Source: an uncultured Paracoccaceae bacterium
GTDB taxonomy: Bacteria; Pseudomonadota; Alphaproteobacteria; Rhodobacterales; Rhodobacteraceae
Assembly (NCBI GenBank): GCA_937864535.1
Contig: CALMJS010000017.1
Coordinates: 186,001 to 250,000, forward strand
Direction of reading: 5' to 3'
Length of the DNA stretch: 64,000 bases
Shown here: positions 32,400-42,378 of the stretch, one piece after another
How positions within the stretch are numbered: position 1 is the first letter of the stretch
How the letters are laid out: the number at the start of each line of letters is the position of its first letter
Program-made: the position numbers and the translations under genes
Notes under the pieces: model-generated
What the model was told of the DNA's origin: nothing
Seen by the model: only the letters and a program-made list of their open reading frames with translations
Database searches by the model: none

Positions 32400-32954
32400 T
32401 TACGGGATGATGCGCGTGTATTTTGTCCCCTGAAGGGTCGCACCGACGCGGAACCCTGCCTGGGCAAAGACCACGGCGATCACCGGAGAGGACGATGTCG
32501 TAGTATCCGCCCGCAGCATCTCGCCCTTATCATTCAGGGCATAGGCGATATCCGCACCGGCCGACCAGCCCTGCGAGCGACGGAATTCGGACAGAGCATC
32601 CTGCGTCATAAAGAACAGGACATGGCTGAACTGCTGGCCACCGATTTGCAACCCGGCACTGGCCCCGGCAGCGGCATAGTAATCGACGGTGGTTTGCCCG
32701 ATCCGCAGGGCACCGCGCCCATACATGCCACCAATCCCGAGGCCGACCTCGGTCACGACGGGCATAACCAGCATCCCGGTCGATTTATTGGCCAGATCGC
32801 GGGTCGCCGGATAGGCGCTGTACATATAGCTGAGGGTGCTGTCCACGCGGGCGTCGATATCGGCGGCGCCATTGGTCCCGATCCCGTTCCCGCAGGCGGC
32901 CAAGGTTGCTGCGGCAGCAGAGAACGCAAAAGTGCGGCGGTTCAAAAGTGTCAT
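32400..32954 (-). CDS. YSC84/SYLF-domain lipoprotein-like protein
   Basis: N-terminal AAAATLAACGNG lipobox-like; STGMLVMPVVTEVGLGIGGMYGRGALRIG...SAGLQIGGQQFSHVLFFMTQDALSEFRRSQGW. Confidence 0.8.
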   Translation of the reverse strand: MTLLNRRTFAFSAAAATLAACGNGIGTNGAADIDARVDSTLSYMYSAYPATRDLANKSTGMLVMPVVTEVGLGIGGMYGRGALRIGQTTVDYYAAAGASAGLQIGGQQFSHVLFFMTQDALSEFRRSQGWSAGADIAYALNDKGEMLRADTTTSSSPVIAVVFAQAGFRVGATLQGTKYTRIIP

Positions 32955-33032
32955 GCTCTTGCCTCTTTGATGGCTTTGATCATTTTGGCTGGACTATAGG
33001 AACTCCGCCGCGCTCTGTCACCTGAAAGGCTA

Positions 33033-34046
<1,014 letters not shown>

Positions 34047-34137
34047 TCACAGGTTCTGGGTGCCACGGTTTTTTCCTCTTGCCAAGACTGGGCATCCGAG
34101 AATCCCGCGGATAACCTGCGGCAGACTACACCCATTC

Positions 34138-34674
34138 GTGGACGACCGGCACGTGCTTGACCTGATATTTGAAACCATCGACCTGCGGTCGTTTTCGAAT
34201 TTGTGGTATTGGATCGCTCTGGCCGTCCTTTGGTCTACGACCAGCCACTGGATATTGGGTGCGCCCTATGACCTGATCCAGCGCGCGGCCCGCGAAGGCG
34301 GCGTGCCACTCGGCGATCTTCAGGCAGTGGTGACGGTCCATGTGCGCCGAACCCTGTTTATCGCGCGGCAACTGGGGGTCTGGCTGGTAGGGGGCGTGTT
34401 TTTCGCCCTGACCTCGCTGGCGATCCTCGGATTTTCCTACGATCTGGAGTTTGCGCAATCGCTGGTCCTGATGGCGTTTCCGATGTCGATCGTCTGGGCG
34501 CTCTCGATCCGGACCGCATTCAAGATCGAGGCCGAGGGCCTATCGCCGGACACGCTGTTCCGGCGTCTGCGGGGGCTGCGGACCCAGATACATCTGATCG
34601 GCGTGATCTCGATTGTCGCTACGGCGAGCTATGGGACATTCCTGAATTTCGGTGGCGCCAAGGGGTTTTATTGA
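34138..34674 (+). CDS. Multi-TM hypothetical protein (resembles proteins annotated as component of SufBCD complex in Rhodobacteraceae)
   Basis: In-frame GTG at 34138; VDDRHVLDLIFETIDLRSFSNLWYWIALAVLWSTTSHWILGAPYDLI, several TM helices. Confidence 0.7.
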   Translation: MDDRHVLDLIFETIDLRSFSNLWYWIALAVLWSTTSHWILGAPYDLIQRAAREGGVPLGDLQAVVTVHVRRTLFIARQLGVWLVGGVFFALTSLAILGFSYDLEFAQSLVLMAFPMSIVWALSIRTAFKIEAEGLSPDTLFRRLRGLRTQIHLIGVISIVATASYGTFLNFGGAKGFY

Positions 34675-34728
34675 CCGTTGGACGTCGCCGCCCATTGACA
34701 CAGACCATAGTCGGGGTAGGTCACAGGC

Positions 34729-37700
34729 ATGGTTGATCAAAGACATATCACCGTTGCCGGTGCCCCCGAAGGCTATGATGCCAAGCTCATTCTGGACGAG
34801 ATCGCGAAATCGGGCGGTCCGGTCGTTCACATTTCGAGGGACGACAAACGTCTGGCGGAAATGCAGGCGGCGTTGGCATTTTTTGCTCCTGATATGCCGG
34901 TCTTTGTGTTCCCGGCGTGGGACTGTCTGCCCTATGACCGCGTGTCGCCCAATGCCGATATTTCGGCGGCGCGAATGGCGACCTTGGCGGCGCTGGTTCA
35001 TGGGATGCCGGACCAGTTCGTGCTGCTGACCACGCTGAATGCGGCGACGCAGCGGGTCCCTGCGCGGTCCATTCTGCGCGAGGCGGCCTTTACCGCCACT
35101 GTCGGCAAGCGGCTGGACGAGGCGGCGTTGCGGACCTACCTGACCCGCATGGGCTTTACCCAGTCGCCTACGGTGATGGAGCCGGGCGATTACGCGGTCC
35201 GCGGCGGAATCATTGATATTTTCCCCCCCGGCGAATCCGGCCCGGTCCGTCTGGACTTGTTTGGCGATGTATTGGACGGCGCGCGCCGGTTCGACCCCGC
35301 GACGCAGCGGACCACGGAACGGTTGCAGGTCGTCGAACTGGCCCCGGTGTCCGAGGTTATTCTGGACGAGCCGTCGATTACCCGTTTTCGCCAGAATTAC
35401 CGGATCGAATTTGGCGCCGCTGGCACCGATGATGCCCTCTACGAGGCGATCAGCGCAGGCCGCAAACATGCCGGTCAGGAACACTGGCTGGGGTTCTTTC
35501 ACGACCGGCTCGATACGCTGTTCGACTATCTGCCCAGAGCGACGATTACGCTGGATGATCAGGTCGGGCCGTCGCGTGTGGCGCGCTGGACCTCGATCCT
35601 CGATACCTATGACACCCGATTGGCAGCCCTGAAACAAAAGGGTCGGTTGGACAGCGTCTATAAACCCGCGCCGCCGACGCTGATGTATCTGGACGATGCC
35701 GGTTGGGACGCAGCGGTCGCTGGCCGCCGGGTGTTGCAATTCAGCCCTCTGAAACAGCCGACCGGCATGGGTGTGATTGACGCGGGTGGGCGGATCGGAC
35801 GCGATTTCGCGCCTGAACGCCAACAGGAATCCCTAAGCCTTTTCGGCGGCTTGCTTGCCCATATTAAAGTACGTCTCGAACACGGGCCCGTCGTGATCGC
35901 CTCTTATTCAGAGGGGGCGCGCGAACGTCTGATGGGCCTGCTTGAGGACGAAGGCGCGGGCGAAACCATCGGCGTCATGAATTGGTCGCGGGTGGGCAAA
36001 TCGGGCATCCACCTCGCGGTCTGGCCGCTGGAACAGGGGTTCGAGGCGCCGGGGTTGACGGTGATTTCCGAACAGGACGTTCTGGGTGATCGTCTGATCC
36101 GACAGTCGCGCAAGAAACGCAAGGCCGAGAATTTCCTGACCGAAACCCAAAGCCTGACCCCCGGCGATCTGGTGGTTCACATTGAACATGGTGTGGGCCG
36201 CTATCTGGGGCTCGAGGTGATTACCGCCCTCGGCGCGGCGCATGAATGTCTGGCGCTGGAATATGCCGAAGGGTCCAAGCTGTACCTGCCGGTCGAAAAC
36301 ATCGAACTGTTGTCGCGCTATGGCCATGAAACCGGCTTGCTCGACCGATTGGGTGGCGGCGCATGGCAGGCGAAAAAGGCCCGGATGAAGGAACGCATCC
36401 GCCAGATGGCGGATCGTCTGATCCGGGTTGCGGCCGAGCGTGCAATGCGGCACGCGCCGGTTTTGACGCCGCCGGATGGCATGTGGGACCAGTTTCTGGC
36501 CCGTTTTCCCTATGCCGAAACCGAGGATCAGCTACAGGCGATTTCCGATGTGCTGGACGACATGGAGTCAGGCCGTCCAATGGATCGTCTGATCTGCGGC
36601 GATGTCGGCTTTGGCAAGACCGAGGTTGCGATCCGCGCCGCCTTTGTCGCGGCAATGTCGGGTGTGCAGGTCGCGGTGATCGCGCCGACGACCCTCCTTG
36701 CCCGCCAGCACTATAAAAACTTTGCCGAACGGTTCCGCGGCTTTCCGATCAATGTCCGGCCGCTGTCGCGTTTTGTCTCGACCACCGAGGCCGCGAAAAC
36801 CCGCGAAGGCATGACCAACGGGCAGGTCGATATCGTGATCGGCACCCATGCCCTGTTGGCCAAGGGAGTGAATTTCAAGAACCTTGGCCTGTTGATCATC
36901 GACGAGGAACAGCATTTCGGTGTGCAGCACAAAGAGCGCCTCAAGCAGATGCGGTCAGACATCCACGTGCTGACCCTGACCGCCACGCCGATCCCGCGCA
37001 CGCTGCAACTGTCTCTGACCGGGGTGCGCGATCTGTCGATTATCGGCACGCCGCCGATCGACCGTCTGGCGATCCGGACCTATGTGTCAGAGTTCGACAC
37101 CGTCACCGTGCGCGAGGCGCTGCTGCGCGAACATTATCGCGGCGGGCAATCGTTCTTTGTCGTGCCGCGTGTCGCGGACCTGCCCGAGATGGAACAATGG
37201 CTGCAACGCGAAGTGCCCGAGGTCAGCTATATCATCGCAAACGGCCAGATGGCCGCGGGCGAACTCGACGACCGGATGAACGCGTTTTATGACGGCAAGT
37301 ATGACGTGCTCTTGGCCACGACCATTGTCGAGAGCGGGCTCGATATTCCGACCGCCAACACGATGATTGTCCACCGCGCCGACATGTTCGGTCTGGCGCA
37401 ACTCTATCAAATCCGGGGCCGCGTCGGTCGGTCAAAAACCCGCGCCTACGCGTATCTGACGACCAAACCACGGGTGAAACTGACCCCGCAGGCGGAAAAG
37501 CGTCTGCGCGTTCTGGGCAGTCTCGATACGCTGGGCGCCGGGTTCACGCTCGCCTCGCAGGACATGGATATTCGCGGCGCCGGGAACCTCCTTGGCGAGG
37601 AACAATCGGGCCATATCAACGAGGTGGGCTATGAGCTCTACCAGCAATTGCTGGAGGACGAGATCGCCCGGATCAAGGCGGGCGGCGCAGAGGGCCTGAT

Positions 37701-38175
37701 CGAGCAGGACGACCACTGGTCACCGCAGATCAACCTTGGGGTGTCGGTCCTGATCCCCGAGGATTACGTGCCGGATCTGGACGTTCGTCTGGGCCTCTAT
37801 CGTCGCCTGTCCGGCCTGACGACCAAGGTCGAACTTGAAGGCTTTGCCGCCGAACTGATCGACCGTTTTGGCAAATTGCCTAAGGAAGTGAATACCTTGA
37901 TGCTGATCGTGCGGATCAAGGCGATGTGCAAAAAGGCCGGTATCAGCCACCTCGATGGTGGTCCCAAGGGCGCGACCATCCGTTTCCACAACGACAAATT
38001 CGCCTCGCCCGCCGGTCTGGTGGATTTCATCCAGTCGCAGAACGGTCTGGCGAAAATCAAGGACAACAAGATCATCCTGCATCGCGATTGGCCGAAAGAA
38101 GCGGACAAAATCAAAGGCGCCTTTGCCATCGCCAAGGAACTGGCAGAAAAACTGGTGCAGGAGAAAAAGCGCTAA
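34729..38175 (+). CDS. mfd: Transcription-repair coupling factor
   Basis: 1148 aa; GDLVVHIEHGVGRYLGLE, MDRLICGDVGFGKTEVAIRAAF, IIDEEQHFGVQHKERLK, QIRGRVGRS. Confidence 0.97.
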   Translation: MVDQRHITVAGAPEGYDAKLILDEIAKSGGPVVHISRDDKRLAEMQAALAFFAPDMPVFVFPAWDCLPYDRVSPNADISAARMATLAALVHGMPDQFVLLTTLNAATQRVPARSILREAAFTATVGKRLDEAALRTYLTRMGFTQSPTVMEPGDYAVRGGIIDIFPPGESGPVRLDLFGDVLDGARRFDPATQRTTERLQVVELAPVSEVILDEPSITRFRQNYRIEFGAAGTDDALYEAISAGRKHAGQEHWLGFFHDRLDTLFDYLPRATITLDDQVGPSRVARWTSILDTYDTRLAALKQKGRLDSVYKPAPPTLMYLDDAGWDAAVAGRRVLQFSPLKQPTGMGVIDAGGRIGRDFAPERQQESLSLFGGLLAHIKVRLEHGPVVIASYSEGARERLMGLLEDEGAGETIGVMNWSRVGKSGIHLAVWPLEQGFEAPGLTVISEQDVLGDRLIRQSRKKRKAENFLTETQSLTPGDLVVHIEHGVGRYLGLEVITALGAAHECLALEYAEGSKLYLPVENIELLSRYGHETGLLDRLGGGAWQAKKARMKERIRQMADRLIRVAAERAMRHAPVLTPPDGMWDQFLARFPYAETEDQLQAISDVLDDMESGRPMDRLICGDVGFGKTEVAIRAAFVAAMSGVQVAVIAPTTLLARQHYKNFAERFRGFPINVRPLSRFVSTTEAAKTREGMTNGQVDIVIGTHALLAKGVNFKNLGLLIIDEEQHFGVQHKERLKQMRSDIHVLTLTATPIPRTLQLSLTGVRDLSIIGTPPIDRLAIRTYVSEFDTVTVREALLREHYRGGQSFFVVPRVADLPEMEQWLQREVPEVSYIIANGQMAAGELDDRMNAFYDGKYDVLLATTIVESGLDIPTANTMIVHRADMFGLAQLYQIRGRVGRSKTRAYAYLTTKPRVKLTPQAEKRLRVLGSLDTLGAGFTLASQDMDIRGAGNLLGEEQSGHINEVGYELYQQLLEDEIARIKAGGAEGLIEQDDHWSPQINLGVSVLIPEDYVPDLDVRLGLYRRLSGLTTKVELEGFAAELIDRFGKLPKEVNTLMLIVRIKAMCKKAGISHLDGGPKGATIRFHNDKFASPAGLVDFIQSQNGLAKIKDNKIILHRDWPKEADKIKGAFAIAKELAEKLVQEKKR

Positions 38176-39383
38176 ACCGGGTCGCTGTCGCGCCGGATGC
38201 GCGCAGTCAGCACGGCGCCCAGCGCGGCAAAGATCACGGTTCCTACGATCAGCGGGACCGGCGTGCCGTCAAAGGCCTGTCCAACGGGGACGGCCATGAC
38301 CAGCGATCCGATCGTGGCGCAAGCCATGGTCACAGACGAGGCCAGCCCGGCGATATGGCCCATCGGTTCCAGCGCCAACGCATTGAGATTGCCCAAGGTC
38401 AGGCCCATCATCATGAAAACGCTGGTGGAATAGACGAAAAACGACAGCAGTTTGGCGAGGTCGGGCAGCGGTGATATCCAGATGCCGAGGGCGAGGATGC
38501 CGAACACGACGCTCAACCCCAAGGCCGCCTTGACGATTTTGCGCATGCCAAGCCGTCCCACGAGGCGGGAATTGACATAGGACGATGTCGCCGCGATGGC
38601 CGCGGTCGCGCCAAACCAATAGTGAAACTGCGCCCCCTGACCAAAGGTCAGATCATAGACCGGCTGGGCCGAGGTCAGAAAACTGAACAACATCGCGTAG
38701 CACAGCACCTGAACCAATATTGCCAGACGGCAGGTCGGGTGCGCGAACATTTCGCCTGTGGCATGCCAGAGGTTGGCTAGCCGGAACGCTGTTCGCTCGG
38801 ACTTTGGCAGGGTTTCAGGCTGACGCAGCGCAAACCACGTCATCGTTGCAATCCCGAACAGCGCGAACACCGCAAAAATCGACCGCCAGCCAAATGCCTC
38901 CATGATAGAGGCGCCGGCCAAGGGGGCCATCGCCGGCACGACGCCGAAAATCATCATGACAAAGGACATCGTGCGCGCCATGTCCCGGCCCGTTTGCCCG
39001 TCGCGAATGATCGCGATCGACACGATCCGCGGCGCAGCGCCGCCAACCCCCATCAGAAATCGCGCCGCCAGCAGCAGTTCCAGTGTCGGTGCGCGATAGG
39101 CCACCAGTGCCATGACGATGTAGAGCAGCACGCCGCCGATGATAATCGGCCGACGACCAAAGGCATCGGACAGAGGACCGACGATTAACGTCCCCGTTCC
39201 CAGTCCCAGCGCCAAGGCGCTGACGATCAGTTGCGCCCGGTTCGGTGCCTCCGGGGTCAGATCCGCCGCGATATCTCCCAATCCGGGCAGCATCGCGTCG
39301 ATAGCAAAGGCAACAATGGCCGAGGCAGCAGCCATGAGGCCAATGAACTCGACGCGGGACAGCGGTTTTGTCGGAGAAAACAC
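38172..39383 (-). CDS. Bcr/CflA-type MFS efflux transporter
   Basis: 12-TM MFS; DAMLPGLGDIAADL...GPLSDAFGRRPIIIGGVLLY...LLAARFLMGVGGAAPRIVSIAIIRDGQTGRDMARTMS. Confidence 0.88.
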   Translation of the reverse strand: MFSPTKPLSRVEFIGLMAAASAIVAFAIDAMLPGLGDIAADLTPEAPNRAQLIVSALALGLGTGTLIVGPLSDAFGRRPIIIGGVLLYIVMALVAYRAPTLELLLAARFLMGVGGAAPRIVSIAIIRDGQTGRDMARTMSFVMMIFGVVPAMAPLAGASIMEAFGWRSIFAVFALFGIATMTWFALRQPETLPKSERTAFRLANLWHATGEMFAHPTCRLAILVQVLCYAMLFSFLTSAQPVYDLTFGQGAQFHYWFGATAAIAATSSYVNSRLVGRLGMRKIVKAALGLSVVFGILALGIWISPLPDLAKLLSFFVYSTSVFMMMGLTLGNLNALALEPMGHIAGLASSVTMACATIGSLVMAVPVGQAFDGTPVPLIVGTVIFAALGAVLTARIRRDSDPV

Positions 39384-39399
39384 GTAAGAAAAACCAAAT

Positions 39400-40047
39400 C
39401 TAGTTTGAAGGGGTTTGCGCCTGTTCCGCCAGTTCCCTGATCACATTGATCCAGACTTCGGTCGGTTGCGCACCCTGAACGGCATAGCGATGATCAACAA
39501 TAAAGGTGGGAACCGAATTGACCCCCATTTTGCGACTATGGGCCTGACGGTCCCTGATGTCTGCAATATCCGCATCACTGGCCAAGAGTCTGCCGACCAT
39601 CGCAGGGTCCATGCCCATTTTTTCAGCAATATCAATCAGAACGCTGTGCTGGCCAATATCGCGACCTTCGGACCAATAGGCGCGGAAAATCGCGTGGACC
39701 ACTGGGGTCTGACGACCCTCAAGGCCCGCCCAATGGATCAGGCGATGCGCGTCGCGGGTGTTCGGCGTGCGCTTGATCGCCTCAAAGTCAAAGGTGACGC
39801 CTGCAGCCTGCGCGTGTTCGGCCAGCGGCACATGCGCTTTGGCGGCCGCTTCGCGCGAGCCGAACAGCGTCTCTAGATACTCGGCCCGATCCACACCGGA
39901 CAGCGGCAGATCAGGGTTGATCTGATAGGGGTGCCATTCGATGTCAAAGGGGTGATCCCCCGACTGTTCCAAGGCGCGGATCAGATAGGCCTTGCCCACA
40001 TAGCACCACGGACAGGCCGGATCGGCGAGGATATCAAGTTTGACCAT
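39400..40047 (-). CDS. DsbA-family/FrnE-like oxidoreductase
   Basis: MVKLDILADPACPWCYVGKAYLIRAL; MGVNSVPTFIVDHRYAVQGAQ; start trimmed to 40047. Confidence 0.87.
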   Translation of the reverse strand: MVKLDILADPACPWCYVGKAYLIRALEQSGDHPFDIEWHPYQINPDLPLSGVDRAEYLETLFGSREAAAKAHVPLAEHAQAAGVTFDFEAIKRTPNTRDAHRLIHWAGLEGRQTPVVHAIFRAYWSEGRDIGQHSVLIDIAEKMGMDPAMVGRLLASDADIADIRDRQAHSRKMGVNSVPTFIVDHRYAVQGAQPTEVWINVIRELAEQAQTPSN

Positions 40048-41530
40048 GTTCGGCCTCCCAGGTTTGCCGCAGCGCGCGGCGCAAGAGTTTGTTGTTCGCA
40101 CCCCGTGGTAGCTGCGGGACGCGCAGGAACAGACGCGGGCATTTGTACCGCGCTAGGCGGCTGGATGCATGGGCGATCAGGTCCGATTCCGGCAGATCAC
40201 TCTGTGCGCAATAGAACAGCGCGATCACGGTCGTCTCTGCCTTGACCGTCAGTTCGACAGCAGCGGCTTCGGTCAGGCCGGGATAGGTGGTCATCGCCTC
40301 TTCGACCTCGACCGGAGAAACGCGATAGCCGCCCGCGTTCATCATGTCGTCATTGCGCCCCTCGTACCGCAGAGCGCCGCCGGGTTGGCGGCTGGCAACA
40401 TCGCCAGTCAGAAACCAGTCGCCGGAAAATTTCGCGGCGGTTTCCTCGGGTCGATCCAGATAGCCGAGCATCAGACCGGGGTCAGAGCGGTGGACGGCGA
40501 TCACCCCGTAATCGGCAGGGCCGTTGTCGGCGATCAGCGCGATCTGGCGCCCCTGTTGTGGATAGCCGAGGGTGCCGGGCGGCGCGGGCCGCGAGGGGGA
40601 GGCGGACACAAAGGTCGAACATTCCGACATCCCATAGGCTTCGTAGATTTCAGTGCCGGTCAGAGCGGTCCACTGCGCCCGTAGCCCATCGGGCAGCTTT
40701 TCACCGGCCGAGAGCCCGTGCCGTAGCTGTGGCAGTGACGGCATCTGCGCCCGCAGCATTTGCCGATAGACGCCGGGCGCGGCGGCAAAGATCGTCGCCT
40801 GATGGTCGCTGAGCATTTTGGGCAGGTCCTGCGCGCTGGTGCCCGCTGGCGGGATCAGGGCGGTGGCGCCGATGGCCCAAGGGTCCATCAATCCAGTACC
40901 CAGCGTGTAGGTCCAGTTGAAGGCCCCGGCGTGCAGTAGGCGATCGTCGGGCCGTAGCCCGTACCAGCCATCGATCATCATGCGCCGTGCCCAAACCGCC
41001 CGATGCGCATGGACAACGGCACGGGGCTGCCCCGACGTGCCAGAGGTATAGATGATATAGGCGGGTCTGTTCGGGTCGCCCAAGTCCCAGTCGCAGGGCG
41101 GTGCGTGGTGGAACTCGGTCAGCGCCTGCGCACTCAGCACGGGCGCTGAATGGTCCGGCAGGGTGATCCCCGTATCTGCGATAATCAGCGCCGGTTTGAT
41201 TTCGGCGGCGATTTTGCTGATCTCGGGTCCGGTCAATTGCGAACTGGTCGGCACCGGCACCAGCCCGACGGCGATACAGGCCAGATAGGTCATCGGAAAG
41301 GCGGGTGTATTGCCCAGCCGCATCAAAGCGCGATCCCCCGGACGCAGGCCGCCCTGCAAAAGGCCGGTTCCGATCCCGCGAATGGCCCGTTCTAGATCGC
41401 GATAGGTCCAGTCCTCTTGGCCCAAGACGGACAATGCGATTTTGCTGGGATCATCGTCCGCACGCGCCAAAACATGCGCGGCCATATTAAACTGGGTCGG
41501 CAAGGGGGTATTGTGCGGTATTTGCATCAT
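40034..41530 (-). CDS. Acyl-CoA synthetase / AMP-dependent ligase
   Basis: PAYIIYTSGTSGQPRAVVHAHR AMP-binding motif; EIYEAYGMSECSTFVS; YRVSPVEVEEAM. Confidence 0.9.
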   Translation of the reverse strand: MMQIPHNTPLPTQFNMAAHVLARADDDPSKIALSVLGQEDWTYRDLERAIRGIGTGLLQGGLRPGDRALMRLGNTPAFPMTYLACIAVGLVPVPTSSQLTGPEISKIAAEIKPALIIADTGITLPDHSAPVLSAQALTEFHHAPPCDWDLGDPNRPAYIIYTSGTSGQPRAVVHAHRAVWARRMMIDGWYGLRPDDRLLHAGAFNWTYTLGTGLMDPWAIGATALIPPAGTSAQDLPKMLSDHQATIFAAAPGVYRQMLRAQMPSLPQLRHGLSAGEKLPDGLRAQWTALTGTEIYEAYGMSECSTFVSASPSRPAPPGTLGYPQQGRQIALIADNGPADYGVIAVHRSDPGLMLGYLDRPEETAAKFSGDWFLTGDVASRQPGGALRYEGRNDDMMNAGGYRVSPVEVEEAMTTYPGLTEAAAVELTVKAETTVIALFYCAQSDLPESDLIAHASSRLARYKCPRLFLRVPQLPRGANNKLLRRALRQTWEAEHGQT

Positions 41531-41595
41531 GATGTCTGGCTAGACCTCTGTGATGACAGTTGCAAGCGATCCCGCCGTAACGATATAGAAAGCCT

Positions 41596-42219
41596 ATGAC
41601 AAACACCGATAATACTAGCCTAATTCGTATCGCCCGGGCCAGTGGAACGTCCGAAGTCGCGCCGCCCCTCGATTTGGGGGCGCGGGTGCGCGAACTGCGC
41701 AAGGCGCGCGACTGGACGCTGGAACAGGCCGCGCAAAAGGCAGGTCTTGCCCGCTCGACGCTCTCCAAGATCGAAAACGGCCAGATGTCTCCGACCTATG
41801 ACGCGCTGAAAAAGCTGGCAGTCGGTTTGGGGATCTCGGTGCCGCAACTGTTTACCCAACCCAGCAAGGGGCAGGTGAACGGGCGGATGGCGATGACCCG
41901 CAGCGGCGAGGGGCAGAACCAGATCACCACGACCTATGAACACGAACTCTTGGCTGACCAGTTGACCAAGAAATCCATGCTGCCCTACCGCGCCCGGATT
42001 CGCGCTCGCAGTATGGACGAATTCGATGGCTGGGTGCGCCACGACGGCGAAGAATTTCTGTATGTGCTGACCGGAACCATCCGGCTGTTCACCGAATTCT
42101 ACGAACCTGTAGAAATGAAGCGCGGCGACAGCGCCTATTACGATGCGACGATGGGACACAATGTGGTGTCCACTAGCCAAGAGGACGCGACGATCCTCTG
42201 GGTCACGTCGCTGACCTAG
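41596..42219 (+). CDS. XRE-family regulator with C-terminal cupin
   Basis: LGARVRELRKARDWTLEQAAQKAGLARSTLSKIENGQMSPTYDALKKLAVGL; cupin HDGEEFLYVLTGTIRLFTEFYEPVEMKRGDSAYYDATMGH. Confidence 0.92.
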   Translation: MTNTDNTSLIRIARASGTSEVAPPLDLGARVRELRKARDWTLEQAAQKAGLARSTLSKIENGQMSPTYDALKKLAVGLGISVPQLFTQPSKGQVNGRMAMTRSGEGQNQITTTYEHELLADQLTKKSMLPYRARIRARSMDEFDGWVRHDGEEFLYVLTGTIRLFTEFYEPVEMKRGDSAYYDATMGHNVVSTSQEDATILWVTSLT

Positions 42220-42231
42220 CACTCGGAATGA

Positions 42232-42255
42232 CAAAGGGCCCCAGTGGGCCCTTTG
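42232..42255. terminator. Bidirectional terminator
   Basis: CAAAGGGCCC-CAGT-GGGCCCTTTG, 10-bp perfect stem between convergent genes. Confidence 0.7.
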
Positions 42256-42261
42256 ATGTTT

Positions 42262-42378
42262 CTAGAACCAGCTCTGGATGCTACGGGCCCCTGCGGCGAT
42301 GTCGTCCCCGACACCAGCCACCGTGTTGCACCCCGCCAAAGCCAGCAGGGCGCACAGTAGAAAAACCTTATTCTTCAT
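42262..42378 (-). CDS. 38-aa entericidin-like small lipoprotein (not in ORF track)
   Basis: MKNKVFLLCALLALAGCNTVAGVGDDIAAGARSIQSWF; lipobox LAGC; overlaps stop of the upstream SBP gene by 11 nt. Confidence 0.8.
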   Translation of the reverse strand: MKNKVFLLCALLALAGCNTVAGVGDDIAAGARSIQSWF

